Part shown: positions 16,219-25,619 of the stretch, piece by piece | Layout: each line of letters starts with the position of its first letter | How positions within the stretch are numbered: the stretch's first letter is position 1 | Origin: Arthrobacter sp. SLBN-112 | GTDB lineage: Bacteria; Actinomycetota; Actinomycetes; Actinomycetales; Micrococcaceae | NCBI RefSeq assembly: GCF_030944625.1 | Contig: NZ_JAUSXY010000001.1 | Coordinates: 1,426,001-1,490,000, forward strand | Length of the DNA stretch: 64,000 nt | Reading direction: 5' to 3' | Position numbers and translations under genes: made by a program | Notes under the pieces: generated by a model | Databases searched by the model: none | Told to the model about the DNA's origin: nothing | Seen by the model: only the letters and a program-made list of their open reading frames with translations

Positions 16219-18174
16219 ATGGCCGTCGCGGAAATCCAGGTGGACCAGCGCGTGATCGGCATCGACTCCCGGCGGTTCGCCTCGGTGGAGAAGGCCCTGG
16301 TGGAGCTCATCACCAACAGCGATGACAGCTACGCGCGCCTGGAAAAGGCGGGCAGCCAGGTAACCGGCAGGATCGTGGTGGACTATGAGCGCCACCACGC
16401 CGGCGCGGTCGTGACAGTCAGCGACCAAGCGGAGGGCATGTCCTTCGAACAGGCCGGCCGGATCCTCAGCTACGGCGGCGCGCACAGCCCCCTGGCCCGC
16501 GGCGAGGGCGCCGGCCGCGGGTACTTCGGGCGCGGACTCAAACAGGCTATCTTCGGCCTGGGCCACGGCTGGATCGAAACCATCCAGGGCGGCAGGTTCA
16601 CCCGCGTCGATGTCTTCCGCGGCGAGAACGGCGGCTACCTCTACGACGACGACGGCGCTGACCGCCAGGCCTTCACGGCCGATTACGCCCGGCTTGGAAT
16701 AGACGACGCCGGGGTCCCCGGCCACGCACGGAACGGCACCAAGGTGACCATCGTCGTCGACAATCCCCGCGCCACGATCACGCAGCAGGCGACCCTGCTG
16801 CAGCTGCTCGCGGACAACATCTACCTGCGCGACGTGCTGGACCGCCGCGAAGTGCAGCTGGAGCGCGGGACCCCGGGCACCGACGGCTACGGCAGGGACG
16901 CCATCCGCTTCGAAGAACCCGCGGCCACCACGCTGATAGGACCCGACCGTCCCGGAACCTTCACCGTTGACGGCGGCGAATATGCCTTCACCGTCACGCT
17001 CAAGCGGGCCAACGGCGTTGAGCTGACGCTGAAGGGCGACGAGCGCACCGCAGGCCTGGTGGTGGAATCCGGCATGGCCGTCTTGGATTGCCAGATGTTC
17101 GACTACGAAAACCAGGTGGGCACGGAGTACCTTTTCGGCACAGTCAGGTGCCCGGCGCTGACGGAAATGCTGGGCAGGGGCAAAGCAATCATCAGCGACG
17201 AACGTGAGGGGCTGAACCCCAAAGACCCGTTCGTTGCCGCGTTCTCCGTCGCCGTCAGCCGGATGATCGCCGGCGCCGTGCAGGCAGAGAAGGAAAAACT
17301 CACCCACCTGGAACGCGCCACCACCTCCGGACGCACTGCTGAAATGATCGAACACCTGCTGCAGCACATGAGCGCCGCAGCCGTCCTGGACCTGGGCCTG
17401 GACACCGCATCCGTTCGTCACGAAGACGGAACCCCGGCAACGGAGGAGGCAGCGTCGGCGGCGCTGCGTTTCACCACGCCGTTCTACTACCGCCCGCCGG
17501 GGCATCCGTTCCATGCGGCTCTGCTGCTGAACCCAGGCCAGCTCCCCGCCGGCGGGACCCTGGAATTCGATCTGGACCTGCCGGATTCGATCCGGATGAC
17601 CCCGTTCCCGGTGTCCATGCCCGTTTCCGGTGTAGGGGACACAACCCGGCTTGAATGGACGGTTACCGGGGACCGGCCCGGGGACCACGGGGAAATCACC
17701 GTACGTGCCGGGGACTACTGGGCGCTCTGCGAAATCGTCATCGCCGAACACGCTTCACGCCAAAGCGCGGACCAGCCGCCGCACCCTGCCATCGCTGCTG
17801 CCGGCACCCGGCCGGGCCCGCACCACCAGGCCCACCGTCCCGGTCGGGATCATGGCGTTGACCTCTTCACCGGCTACGACTTCCGCAACCTCCACAACAG
17901 CACCGACCGGGCCGTTTACAGCGAGGCGGAGCGCAAAGTCATTATCAACACCGCCGCACCCACTGTGCAGCTTTACGTCGATGGCCGCGGACGGTTCCGT
18001 GACTCCGCCCGGCTGTTGCTGGCCGAGCTCTTCCTCGACGTTATCTCGGAGGAACTGGCACGGCGCCGGGTGGAACAACACGGCCACGCCGGGGACCTGG
18101 AGGCCTTCCGGAAGGCCAAGCGCAGCATCATCGGCCGCTACGGCAGCGAGGTCCACCGCACCTTCCTGGGGTGA
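16219..18174 (+). CDS. orphan GHKL-type ATPase (Hsp90/MutL/MORC-like fold)
   Basis: 651 residues. The N-terminal 220 residues carry the Bergerat ATP-binding fold: N-box ELITNSDDS (29-37), G1 box DQAEGM (69-74) and G2 loop GRGYFGRGLK (99-108). The rest has a transducer-like beta region, a central linker rich in Pro/His/Gly near 515-540, and a helical C-terminus (LLLAELFLDVISEELARRRV). No kinase, topoisomerase or response-regulator domain is visible. Related stand-alone GHKL proteins are known in some restriction and phage-defence contexts and in MORC-like families. Here it stands alone, next to a decayed EAL remnant and a small gene, so its role is open. Confidence 0.8.
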   Translation: MAVAEIQVDQRVIGIDSRRFASVEKALVELITNSDDSYARLEKAGSQVTGRIVVDYERHHAGAVVTVSDQAEGMSFEQAGRILSYGGAHSPLARGEGAGRGYFGRGLKQAIFGLGHGWIETIQGGRFTRVDVFRGENGGYLYDDDGADRQAFTADYARLGIDDAGVPGHARNGTKVTIVVDNPRATITQQATLLQLLADNIYLRDVLDRREVQLERGTPGTDGYGRDAIRFEEPAATTLIGPDRPGTFTVDGGEYAFTVTLKRANGVELTLKGDERTAGLVVESGMAVLDCQMFDYENQVGTEYLFGTVRCPALTEMLGRGKAIISDEREGLNPKDPFVAAFSVAVSRMIAGAVQAEKEKLTHLERATTSGRTAEMIEHLLQHMSAAAVLDLGLDTASVRHEDGTPATEEAASAALRFTTPFYYRPPGHPFHAALLLNPGQLPAGGTLEFDLDLPDSIRMTPFPVSMPVSGVGDTTRLEWTVTGDRPGDHGEITVRAGDYWALCEIVIAEHASRQSADQPPHPAIAAAGTRPGPHHQAHRPGRDHGVDLFTGYDFRNLHNSTDRAVYSEAERKVIINTAAPTVQLYVDGRGRFRDSARLLLAELFLDVISEELARRRVEQHGHAGDLEAFRKAKRSIIGRYGSEVHRTFLG

Positions 18175-18203
18175 GGAAGCGGCCGGTCTGGACTGCCGGG
18201 ACC

Positions 18204-18368
18204 TCAGGGCCAGTCGGCGCGGGTGAAGCGGATTGGGCTCTGCAGCGTGAGGAGACAGTCGGACGACCACTCGGCAACCGTGCCTTCAACGTCCAGTTCG
18301 GCGGGCGCGGAAACCTGCTGCGCGTCCTGGTTCGTGGTGCCTTGAAGATCTTCGACTGAGCTTTTCAC
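18204..18368 (-). CDS. small acidic hypothetical protein
   Basis: 54 residues from GTG 18368, which has GAGGGGG five bases upstream. The sequence (KSSVEDLQGTTNQDAQQVSA then PAELDVEGTVAEWSSDCLL) is acidic, has no membrane segment and no low-complexity run. It starts 108 bases upstream of nothing else on its strand and is convergent with the GHKL ATPase gene (gap 29 bases). I do not recognise a family. Coding is supported by the ribosome site and sensible composition only. Confidence 0.45.
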   Translation of the reverse strand: MKSSVEDLQGTTNQDAQQVSAPAELDVEGTVAEWSSDCLLTLQSPIRFTRADWP

Positions 18369-18475
18369 GCGTCCCCCTCGACAAGCCTGTGTGCCCACAC
18401 TAGGAGCCCCCGAATGGCATGGGAAGAGGGTTAATCCACGGGCGGGATAAACTGCGCAAATCTTGAGGATGGCTG

Positions 18476-20233
18476 CTATTGGGGACCCTGAACGGCGGCC
18501 CTGCTCAGACGTTCAGCACTCGCCGGCGCACGCGAATCAGGGCCCGCCAGCGGGATGATTTCCATCCTGCCGCCGGGGCCGGCGAGCACCAGGACGTGCC
18601 GTGCCGCCACGCCGTCCAGCGCCGTCGCCGCCTGCGCCGTGAGCTCCTCCACGGAGGGCGGAGCGGTGGTCGACGGCGGGAGGCCGGGACCGCCGTCGTC
18701 CGCCCGCAGCCAGGTGGTCACCTTGGCACCGCGGCCGGCGTCGGCGATGCCGCGGGCAAGGGCATCGGGGTCTACGGCGGCCGCCGAATAGCCGCTGACC
18801 AGGGTGATGTGCTCGATCACTCGCTTGCGTGCAGGGGCCGCGGCAGCGAGCAGGGTCCGGTCGTGCCGCCACAACGCAAGGTGGTAGCCCGCCACGAGCC
18901 CGGCCGCCACCAGTAGGCCCACGGGTGCGCGGATCCGGTCCAGGACGCTCCCGCCCGTAACGTCACTGAGCAGGAACTCGAAGAGCCGGTAGCCGATCAC
19001 CAGCAGCGTGATCAGGGCAACGACGGCACTGACACCGAAGAACGCCACCAGGTAGACACGCCGCCCGGGCGGGATCTGGTCCGCCGTCCGCGGCTGGTGC
19101 CGCGGCTTCCACGCCAACCACCAGACCGGGCCGCCCACTGCCAGCGAACTGATGCCGCCAAGGAGCAGGGTGCGGGTGGCGCCGCCCGCCAGCGGCGAGA
19201 CGGCGGCAGCCAGCAGTGCGTTGACCACAACGCCCACCCCGGACGCCGCTGCTGCGAGGGCAACGGCCGATGTCACCAGGAGGCTGGCACGCCGGGTCCG
19301 GGTGGAACGCAGAATGGAGGCGGTGCGGTGGTAGCGCCAGATCACGGCTCCGATGACGGCAGCCGCGATGGCCGGGGCCAGCGGTTCCAGCAGGGCGGTC
19401 AGCGGATCGGTCCGGTCAAATGCCAGCCGCAGCAGCACGAACAGGGCCACGCCCAGGCCTCCCAGGGCGGTGATGCCGGCAACGAAGATGCCGACGGCGA
19501 TGATGGCAACGTCCACCAGGCCGGTCCGGAAACGCCGGCCGCCCTCGCGGAACCAGTGCCACCACCACACGAACGCTCCGCCGGCCGCCCACAGCACTGA
19601 CCGAAGGACATCGAACCACCAGGGCTCAAAGGACGCTGCTGCCGTGAAGCCGCGGATGGCAGTGTCCAGCAGGGCGCTCAACGCCGCAATCGCCGCGCCG
19701 GCGCCAAGCAGCAGGCCAAAGACGGATCCGACGACGGCCCGCACGTCCTCGAGGTGCGACGACGGCTTGCGGGGATGCTTCCACATCCACCGGTGCCACA
19801 GCCAGATGGCGGCCCAGACCAGTCCGTTGGCCAGCGGGGACGGCCACTGGCTTTCCCGCGCACCGATAAAGGAGGAGGCAAGGTCCAGCAACGAGGTGGT
19901 GGCGATGATCAGGGAGACGGCGTACATCCCGGTCAGGTAGAGGCCCCAGCCCGCGGCGGTGCGCTCCGACTCGTCGTCAAGACGCCGCCACACAAACCAC
20001 CACAGCAGCAGCGCCAGCGGGCCGCCGATCAGGGTGAATGCCAGTGAGAGGGCCAGCCCGGCCACGTCGCCCGCAACCAGGGTGGACGCCGTGCGGAAGA
20101 GCCGCTCAAGCAGTCCGACCAAGCCCGACACGGCAATGACCACCACGGCAAAGAGCAGGCCATACATGATCAGGCGGCGGAGGGTGGCCAGGCCGCCGGC
20201 GGGGGCGGCAACGGTACCTGCCGGGGCGCTCAT
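18476..20233 (-). CDS. DUF5671-type polytopic membrane protein
   Basis: 585 residues with about a dozen hydrophobic helices in repeated blocks such as LRRLIMYGLLFAVVVIAVSG and LLWWFVWRRLDD, matching DUF5671 repeats of actinobacterial membrane proteins. The last 120 residues are soluble (VIEHITLVSGYSAAAVDPDA to the end), ending in a cytosolic or exposed alpha/beta tail. No transport or enzyme motif is apparent. Its ATG overlaps the stop of the upstream anchored protein gene by four bases (ATGA), so the two are co-translated and probably work together at the membrane. Function unknown. Confidence 0.75.
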   Translation of the reverse strand: MSAPAGTVAAPAGGLATLRRLIMYGLLFAVVVIAVSGLVGLLERLFRTASTLVAGDVAGLALSLAFTLIGGPLALLLWWFVWRRLDDESERTAAGWGLYLTGMYAVSLIIATTSLLDLASSFIGARESQWPSPLANGLVWAAIWLWHRWMWKHPRKPSSHLEDVRAVVGSVFGLLLGAGAAIAALSALLDTAIRGFTAAASFEPWWFDVLRSVLWAAGGAFVWWWHWFREGGRRFRTGLVDVAIIAVGIFVAGITALGGLGVALFVLLRLAFDRTDPLTALLEPLAPAIAAAVIGAVIWRYHRTASILRSTRTRRASLLVTSAVALAAAASGVGVVVNALLAAAVSPLAGGATRTLLLGGISSLAVGGPVWWLAWKPRHQPRTADQIPPGRRVYLVAFFGVSAVVALITLLVIGYRLFEFLLSDVTGGSVLDRIRAPVGLLVAAGLVAGYHLALWRHDRTLLAAAAPARKRVIEHITLVSGYSAAAVDPDALARGIADAGRGAKVTTWLRADDGGPGLPPSTTAPPSVEELTAQAATALDGVAARHVLVLAGPGGRMEIIPLAGPDSRAPASAERLSRAAVQGPQ

Positions 20234-20694
20234 GGCTTCACCGGAACGGCCGTGCAGGCCATCAGGGGGTACGGGGCCTGGTCGATCATCCATTGTCCAT
20301 TCACCTTCAGGAGCGAGAAGGCGTCCTCCATCTCATACTCGGACGGGCCGAACGGGCCGCCTTGGGGTGACTGGACGATCGAGACCCGCACGGTGGCCGA
20401 ATCGGTGCGCTCCGTCGTCGAAATCAATACGATGCGGGCCGGGCGGGGTTCGCCGGAATAGGAGCCGTAGCACCTGCTCCGGGCACCTGGCGTGAGGAAT
20501 GTTTCCGCGGTGGGTATGTCGCCGTCGATCACTGCTTTGCTGTACCGCTGGACCACTCCGGCGGGACTGGCCTGGTCCAGCGGGGCCGGCTCACCGCGGG
20601 TGAACACCACCGCGAGTGCAACCACCACCAGCAAGGCCACCACGCCCATCAGGGCGACGAGGATCCGGTCCGGTCTTCGTGCTGCGTCGTCCAT
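20230..20694 (-). CDS. membrane-anchored small protein with NTF2-like exported domain
   Basis: 154 residues: cytoplasmic RRPDR, a single transmembrane segment (LVALMGVVALLVVVALAVVF, about 12-31), then an exported region with VVQRYSKAVIDGDIPTAETFL, which resembles the start of an NTF2-like/lumazine-type helix seen in many actinobacterial anchored proteins, and later FSLLKVNGQWMID. It is translationally coupled to the DUF5671 protein (4-base overlap). It may be an extracytoplasmic partner for it. The role is inferred from coupling only. Confidence 0.75.
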   Translation of the reverse strand: MDDAARRPDRILVALMGVVALLVVVALAVVFTRGEPAPLDQASPAGVVQRYSKAVIDGDIPTAETFLTPGARSRCYGSYSGEPRPARIVLISTTERTDSATVRVSIVQSPQGGPFGPSEYEMEDAFSLLKVNGQWMIDQAPYPLMACTAVPVKP

Positions 20695-20792
20695 GGCATG
20701 AGTATCGATCCGGGCGGCCGGTTTCACCTGTGCCTTTAGGCCTGTTCTGGACGCGACCTCAGCCCAATCTTCAACATAGTTAAGAAAAAGCG

Positions 20793-20820
20793 TTGACTGT
20801 GCCGAAATTTTCACTATAGT
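20793..20820 (+). promoter_or_regulatory. sigma-70-type promoter with ATAGTTA repeats
   Basis: TTGACT and TATAGT separated by 16 bases, 34 bases before the XRE-cupin gene. The heptamer ATAGTTA occurs at 20776 and again across the -10 region at 20816, 40 bases apart. The repeats could be autoregulatory sites of the adjacent regulator; the promoter itself is clear. Confidence 0.7.
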
Positions 20821-20854
20821 TATGTGAGTTAGCTCACCCAGTGAAAGACAACCG

Positions 20855-21460
20855 ATGACCACCGAGAGTAGCACCACCGCACCTCCAGCCACCAGCGAAC
20901 TGCTGGCCACGGTTGGAAACAAGGTGCGGGCCATGCGCAAGGAGAAGGGCATGACCCTCGCCAAGCTCTCGGACATCACCGGACTCAGCCAGGCGATCGT
21001 CAGCCAGATCGAACGCGGTATGGCCAACCCGTCCTTCACAACCCTTGCCCAGCTGGCCCATGGACTGGACATTCCCGTGGGAAGGTTCTTCATTGGCCAG
21101 GAACAATCCAAATCCCCCGTCGTGCGCAGGTCGGCACGCCGGAACCTGCAAAACGTCACCCGCGAATCCGTCGGCGAAGCAGTCCATGAACTGCTCACCC
21201 CGGACCGCGACGGCACCATCGAAGCGCAATGGATCAGTACGCCCCCAGGGCACGACACCAGCGCAACACCCTTTACCCACAGCGGGGAAGAGTTCTGCTA
21301 CATCATCTCGGGCCGCAAGGACGTCTACTTGGACGGCGTCTGCTACAGCCTGGAAGAGGGCGACTCCATCACCTACCCGGCAGAGACCCCGCACTGGTAC
21401 AAGAACAGCTACGAAGAGGTATGCGTAGCCATCTGGGTGAACGCACCACACAAGTGGTAG
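20855..21460 (+). CDS. XRE-cupin transcriptional regulator
   Basis: 201 residues: an N-terminal XRE helix-turn-helix (LAKLSDITGLSQAIVSQIER, about residues 35-54) and a C-terminal cupin (SGEEFCYIISGRKDVYLDG and DSITYPAETPHWYKN). This is the PuuR-like architecture, in which the cupin binds a small effector. It precedes the catabolic gene cluster on the same strand by 163 bases and probably controls it together with its own promoter. No ribosome site is obvious at the ATG other than GTGA; the family start agrees with MTTESST. Confidence 0.88.
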   Translation: MTTESSTTAPPATSELLATVGNKVRAMRKEKGMTLAKLSDITGLSQAIVSQIERGMANPSFTTLAQLAHGLDIPVGRFFIGQEQSKSPVVRRSARRNLQNVTRESVGEAVHELLTPDRDGTIEAQWISTPPGHDTSATPFTHSGEEFCYIISGRKDVYLDGVCYSLEEGDSITYPAETPHWYKNSYEEVCVAIWVNAPHKW

Positions 21461-21623
21461 GCGTCCCGGTCCCCGCCGGCGCCAGCGTTTCCCCTTAACT
21501 GCCCGGACCCCACACGTGGCCCCGGACAATCCTTGCCATCTTCGCAGCATGCGCCTCCTCCAACAGGCGCGGCTGCGTCATACCCTCCTGCGCCGTCCCC
21601 GGCGCCAGCGTAAGGACACTTCC

Positions 21624-22955
21624 ATGCTCGACATCCAAGCGACGGACAATGCCGTCCCGTCACCCCGTTCCACCACCTCATCCCCCCGCAACCGCGAGAA
21701 GTTCACCCCCGAAGTCCGCAAAGGCCTCCTGGGCCTTGGCCTGGGCAACGCCCTGGAATGGTACGACTGGATGGTCTTCGGCCTCCTGTCCGCCTTCATC
21801 GGCCCCAACTTCTTCCCCAACGACGAGCCGCTCTCGGCCACCCTGAACGCGCTGGCCGTGTTCGCCGTCGGATTCGCCTTCCGGCCGCTGGGCGGCATCC
21901 TGCTGGGAACGCTCGCGGACCGGATCGGCCGCCGCCGCGTGATGCTGCTGTCCATCATGCTGATGGCCGGCACCACCCTGGTCATCGCCATCACCCCCAG
22001 CTACGCCACCATCGGCGCCTGGTCCGGCATCATCCTGGTGGCCTGCCGCGTCCTGCAGGGCATCTCCACGGGCATCGAAGCACCGCTTTCCACCTCCCAC
22101 GCGGTGGAACTCGCCCCGGAGGGCCGCGAAGGCTACGTGGCCGGCATCATGTCCTTCTACGTCAATATCGGCATCCTGCTCGCCTCCCTTGTCAGTTTCG
22201 TCTGCAGCCTGATGATCGGCGGCGCGGCCATGGGGGAGTGGGGCTGGCGCGTCCCGTTCATCATCGGCGCCGTGTTCGGCTTCGTGGTGCTCTACCTGCG
22301 CCGTTCACTGCCTGAAACCCTGAAGGCAGAGGAAATGGCCTCCACCACGGCAAAGTCCGTATGGTCCGGAGTCGGCAAGCATTGGCTCTCCGTCCTGGCC
22401 ATCGTGTTCGTGGTGGGTGCGGCCCAGGCCTACAACTACGCCTGGAACGTGGGCCTCCCCAGCGCCGCACGCAGTGGTTTCAAGGAGGACCCCACCGCCG
22501 TTTTCGCCCTCACCACCATCCTGGGCGTCATCCTGGTGGCAGGCAGCTGGATCATCGGGAAACTCGCCGATGGCCGGTCGATGTCCCGCTGGTTCCTGGT
22601 GACCCGGGTCCTGGCCATCCCGTCCGTCTTCCTCATGCTCCTCTATGTCCAGCCGGGCATCGGCGGATTCGCGGCAGTCCTGCTGGGCGGCTCGATCGTC
22701 CTGGTCCTGAACATGACCCTCTACAACGTGGTCAGCTCGTCCCTGATGCCCAAGAACATCCGCGGCACCGGCGTGGCACTCGGGTACGGCATCGGCGTCG
22801 CAATCTTCGGCGGCACGGCCTCCTACCTGCTGGTGTGGCTGCAGTCCCTGAACCTCACCTGGATCTTCCCGGTCTACGTGGCCGTCCTCTCCGTCCTCAG
22901 CATCGTTTTCTACCTCGCCGCCCGCCGCTCCAACGGCATCTTCGTCGGAAAGTAA
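21624..22955 (+). CDS. MFS transporter, metabolite:H+ symporter type
   Basis: 443 residues from ATG 21624 with TAAGGA eight bases upstream; the frame upstream of this is not protein-like. GNALEWYDWMVFGLLSAF in helix 1 and FAFRPLGGILLGTLADRIGR between helices 2 and 3 identify the MHS group (carboxylate, betaine and sugar-acid symporters). Twelve membrane helices are expected. It is the first gene of a tightly packed catabolic operon, so it should import the substrate, probably an organic acid. The FAD oxidoreductase starts ten bases after its stop. Confidence 0.92.
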   Translation: MLDIQATDNAVPSPRSTTSSPRNREKFTPEVRKGLLGLGLGNALEWYDWMVFGLLSAFIGPNFFPNDEPLSATLNALAVFAVGFAFRPLGGILLGTLADRIGRRRVMLLSIMLMAGTTLVIAITPSYATIGAWSGIILVACRVLQGISTGIEAPLSTSHAVELAPEGREGYVAGIMSFYVNIGILLASLVSFVCSLMIGGAAMGEWGWRVPFIIGAVFGFVVLYLRRSLPETLKAEEMASTTAKSVWSGVGKHWLSVLAIVFVVGAAQAYNYAWNVGLPSAARSGFKEDPTAVFALTTILGVILVAGSWIIGKLADGRSMSRWFLVTRVLAIPSVFLMLLYVQPGIGGFAAVLLGGSIVLVLNMTLYNVVSSSLMPKNIRGTGVALGYGIGVAIFGGTASYLLVWLQSLNLTWIFPVYVAVLSVLSIVFYLAARRSNGIFVGK

Positions 22956-22965
22956 GGACTTCCCC

Positions 22966-24363
22966 ATGAACAACACACGCAGCTTTGTCGCGCCCAAAAA
23001 CGGTTCCCTGGAACTGGGCACCACCACGGCGGACCTCACCGCCCCGGTGATCTCCCGCTCCGACGTCCTGGTGGTAGGCGGTGGCCCCGCCGGTGTGGCC
23101 GCCGCCGTCACCGCAGCCCGCTCCGGCGCCAAGGTCACCCTGCTGGAGCGTTACTCCTCCCTGGGCGGCCTGGCCTCCGGCGGCATGGTGCTGGTGCTGG
23201 ACGACATGATCAACGGCCAGGACATCACGGTCACCGGCATCGTCTCCGAATACGTGGAACGGCTGCAGAAACTGGGCCTTGCCATCGTCCCGCCGGCCGA
23301 AGACCGCCGCACGTCAGAGGAGCTCTGGAACAAGTGGGGCCGCTACGGCACCTTCGATTTCCACTCCCACACCACCCCCAAGCCCATCTGCTACGCCGCC
23401 GCCTTCGATCCCGACGGCTGGAAGCGCGTCTCCAACGACCTGGTCCGCGAAGCAGGCGTGGACCTGAGGCTGCACTCCTGGTTCTCCCGCCCCATCGTGG
23501 ACAACGGCGTGATCAAGGGCGTCGTCTGCGAGACCAAGCTTGGCCCGCAGGCCTTCATGGCGGACGTGGTCATCGACACCACCGGTGACATCGACGTCGC
23601 CTCCCGGGCCGGCGCCAGCTACGCCCAGGACAACTACCTCACCACCCTCGTGTTCCGCCTGGGCAACGTGGATACCGCCGCCGCGGAAGCCTTCGAACAG
23701 GCCAACCCCAAGGAAGCCCGCGCCATCAACCGCAAGATCAAGCGCCTCCTCGGCGGCGCTTGGGAACTGTGGTGGCTCAAGACCCCCATCGACGGCGTGG
23801 TCTGGTGCAACGCCCCGCACATGACCGGTTACGACGGCGTGGACCCGGCGGACATGACCGCCGCCGAGTTCGCCGCCCGCGACAAGATCTCCGAAGCCGT
23901 GGACTACGTCCGCGCCAACCTTCCGGGATTCGAAAAGTGCTACATGCTGGATGTCGCCTCCCAGATGGGCGTCCGCCAGACCCGCCTGCTGCAGGGCGAA
24001 TACGTCATGACCAAAGAGGACGTCACCCAGCGCCGGCACTTCCATGACAGCGTGGCCCGCGGCCGGGACTACTACTACCCCTACCGCTCGCTGCTGCCCA
24101 AGGAAGTGGACCAGCTGCTGGTGGCCGGCCGCCACTACTCCGCCACCCCCGAGGCGCAGAAGATGTCCCGCGAAATTCCGCCGTGCATGGCCATGGGCCA
24201 GGCCGTAGGCGTCGCGGCAGCGCTCGCCGTCCAGTCCGGCGTGCTGGTCCGCGACGTCGCGGCAGCGGACATCCAGCAGGGCATGCGCCGGCACGGTGCG
24301 GACCCGGGCGACGTCCCGTCGTCGAACGCCAGCATCGATTCCGACGCGGCGGTGCCGGCATGA
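22966..24363 (+). CDS. FAD-dependent oxidoreductase
   Basis: 465 residues. Residues about 34-60 give the Rossmann dinucleotide fold VLVVGGGPAGVAAAVTAARS and ERYSSLGGLASGG, characteristic of the FAD_oxidored group (PF12831-like flavoproteins). The C-terminal flavin-contact segment CMAMGQAVGVAAALAVQSG is present. It is preceded by the MFS gene (10 bases) and its stop overlaps the CoA-transferase start by four bases. The class includes dehydrogenases and desaturases acting on acids or amino-type substrates; the substrate here is not readable from sequence. Confidence 0.88.
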   Translation: MNNTRSFVAPKNGSLELGTTTADLTAPVISRSDVLVVGGGPAGVAAAVTAARSGAKVTLLERYSSLGGLASGGMVLVLDDMINGQDITVTGIVSEYVERLQKLGLAIVPPAEDRRTSEELWNKWGRYGTFDFHSHTTPKPICYAAAFDPDGWKRVSNDLVREAGVDLRLHSWFSRPIVDNGVIKGVVCETKLGPQAFMADVVIDTTGDIDVASRAGASYAQDNYLTTLVFRLGNVDTAAAEAFEQANPKEARAINRKIKRLLGGAWELWWLKTPIDGVVWCNAPHMTGYDGVDPADMTAAEFAARDKISEAVDYVRANLPGFEKCYMLDVASQMGVRQTRLLQGEYVMTKEDVTQRRHFHDSVARGRDYYYPYRSLLPKEVDQLLVAGRHYSATPEAQKMSREIPPCMAMGQAVGVAAALAVQSGVLVRDVAAADIQQGMRRHGADPGDVPSSNASIDSDAAVPA

Positions 24364-25619
24364 GCACGGCAACGGCAGAACGTACGACGCCGGCACCCGC
24401 CGCAGCTTCACCCCTCACCGAGGGCGCGCAGCCGGCCACCCCGCTGCCGCTGGACGGCATCAAGATCGTGGACTTCACCCAGGTGTTCATGGGCCCGTCC
24501 TGCACCCAGCTGCTGGGCGACTACGGCGCGGACATCATCAAGGTGGAACGCCCGGGCGCCGGGGACATCTCGCGCAATTCGTTCCCGGACAAGGACGGCC
24601 AGGACAACCCGATCTTCCTGTCCATCAACCGGAACAAGCGGAGCGTCTCCATCGACACCCGCACCGAGGAAGGCCGCAACGTCCTGCACGCCATCATGGC
24701 GGACGCGGACGTGGTGGTCAGCAACTTCCGCTCCGGCGTCATGGAACGGATGGGGTTCGGCTACGAGGACCTCAAGGCGGAGAACCCCGGCATCATCTGG
24801 GCGTCCGGAACCGGGTTCGGCCCCGTGGGACCGTACTCGCACAAGGGCGGCCAGGACGCGATCGCGCAGGCCTACTCCGGCGTGATGTGGCGGCGGGAAT
24901 CGGAGGACCAGAAGCCGGCCATCTACCCCACCACCCTCTGCGACTACATCACGGGCATGCACCTGATGCAGGGCATCCTGCTGGCGCTGCGCGCCCGGGA
25001 AACCACCGGAACCGGGCAAAAGGTGGAGGTGACCATGTACGACTCCATGCTGCACCTGCAGATGCAGGAGGCGTGCATGCAGCTCAACCGCGGCTACGAG
25101 GTCAACTGGGGCGCCATGCCCCTGAGCGGCGTCTTTGAAACCACCGACGGCGCCGTCTGCATGGTGGGCGGCTTCACCCCTGACCCGCTGGCCCGGATCT
25201 CCGACGCCTTGGGCCTGGACGAGGACCTCACCGAACGCCCCGGATTCGCCACCCTGGAACAGCAGTTCAAGAACAAGCCGGCCCTGCAGGCCATCTTCCG
25301 CGAGCACTTCGCCGCCAACACCACCGAATACTGGACCGGCAAACTGGAGGAACAAGGGCTCCTCAACGCCCCCGTCCACACCCTGGAACAGGCGCTCGCC
25401 GACGCCCAGACCGAGGCCAACGGCATGATCGTGGAGGCGGAACACCCGGGCGTGGGCACGGTGAGAATGCTCAACGCCCCCATCCGGCTCTCCGCCACCC
25501 CGCCGAGCGTCCGCCGCGTGGCTCCGCGCCTGGGCGAGCACAACGTGGAGGTCCTGCTGGAGAACGGCTTCGACGAAGCCACCATCAAGCGCCTGCAGGA
25601 ACTCGGGGTGCTCCGGTGA
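24360..25619 (+). CDS. CaiB/BaiF family (class III) CoA-transferase
   Basis: 419 residues. After a short extra N-terminal segment it reads IKIVDFTQVFMGPSCTQLLGDYGADIIKVE, and GGQDAIAQAYSG contains the catalytic Asp of this class, which carries the acyl as an anhydride. Later HNVEVLLENGF ends the family pattern. The enzyme transfers CoA between acids, activating the catabolic substrate or an intermediate. It overlaps both neighbours by four bases (ATGA and GTGA), so co-translation with the FAD oxidoreductase and the enoyl-CoA hydratase is expected. Confidence 0.92.
   Translation: MSTATAERTTPAPAAASPLTEGAQPATPLPLDGIKIVDFTQVFMGPSCTQLLGDYGADIIKVERPGAGDISRNSFPDKDGQDNPIFLSINRNKRSVSIDTRTEEGRNVLHAIMADADVVVSNFRSGVMERMGFGYEDLKAENPGIIWASGTGFGPVGPYSHKGGQDAIAQAYSGVMWRRESEDQKPAIYPTTLCDYITGMHLMQGILLALRARETTGTGQKVEVTMYDSMLHLQMQEACMQLNRGYEVNWGAMPLSGVFETTDGAVCMVGGFTPDPLARISDALGLDEDLTERPGFATLEQQFKNKPALQAIFREHFAANTTEYWTGKLEEQGLLNAPVHTLEQALADAQTEANGMIVEAEHPGVGTVRMLNAPIRLSATPPSVRRVAPRLGEHNVEVLLENGFDEATIKRLQELGVLR

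Noticed and set aside
18662..18705. A GTCGACGGCGGG...CCGCCGTCGTCC inverted repeat resembling the terminator family
   Set aside because: It lies inside the DUF5671 protein gene and is explained by Gly/Pro/Asp codons. No stop codon or gene end is near.
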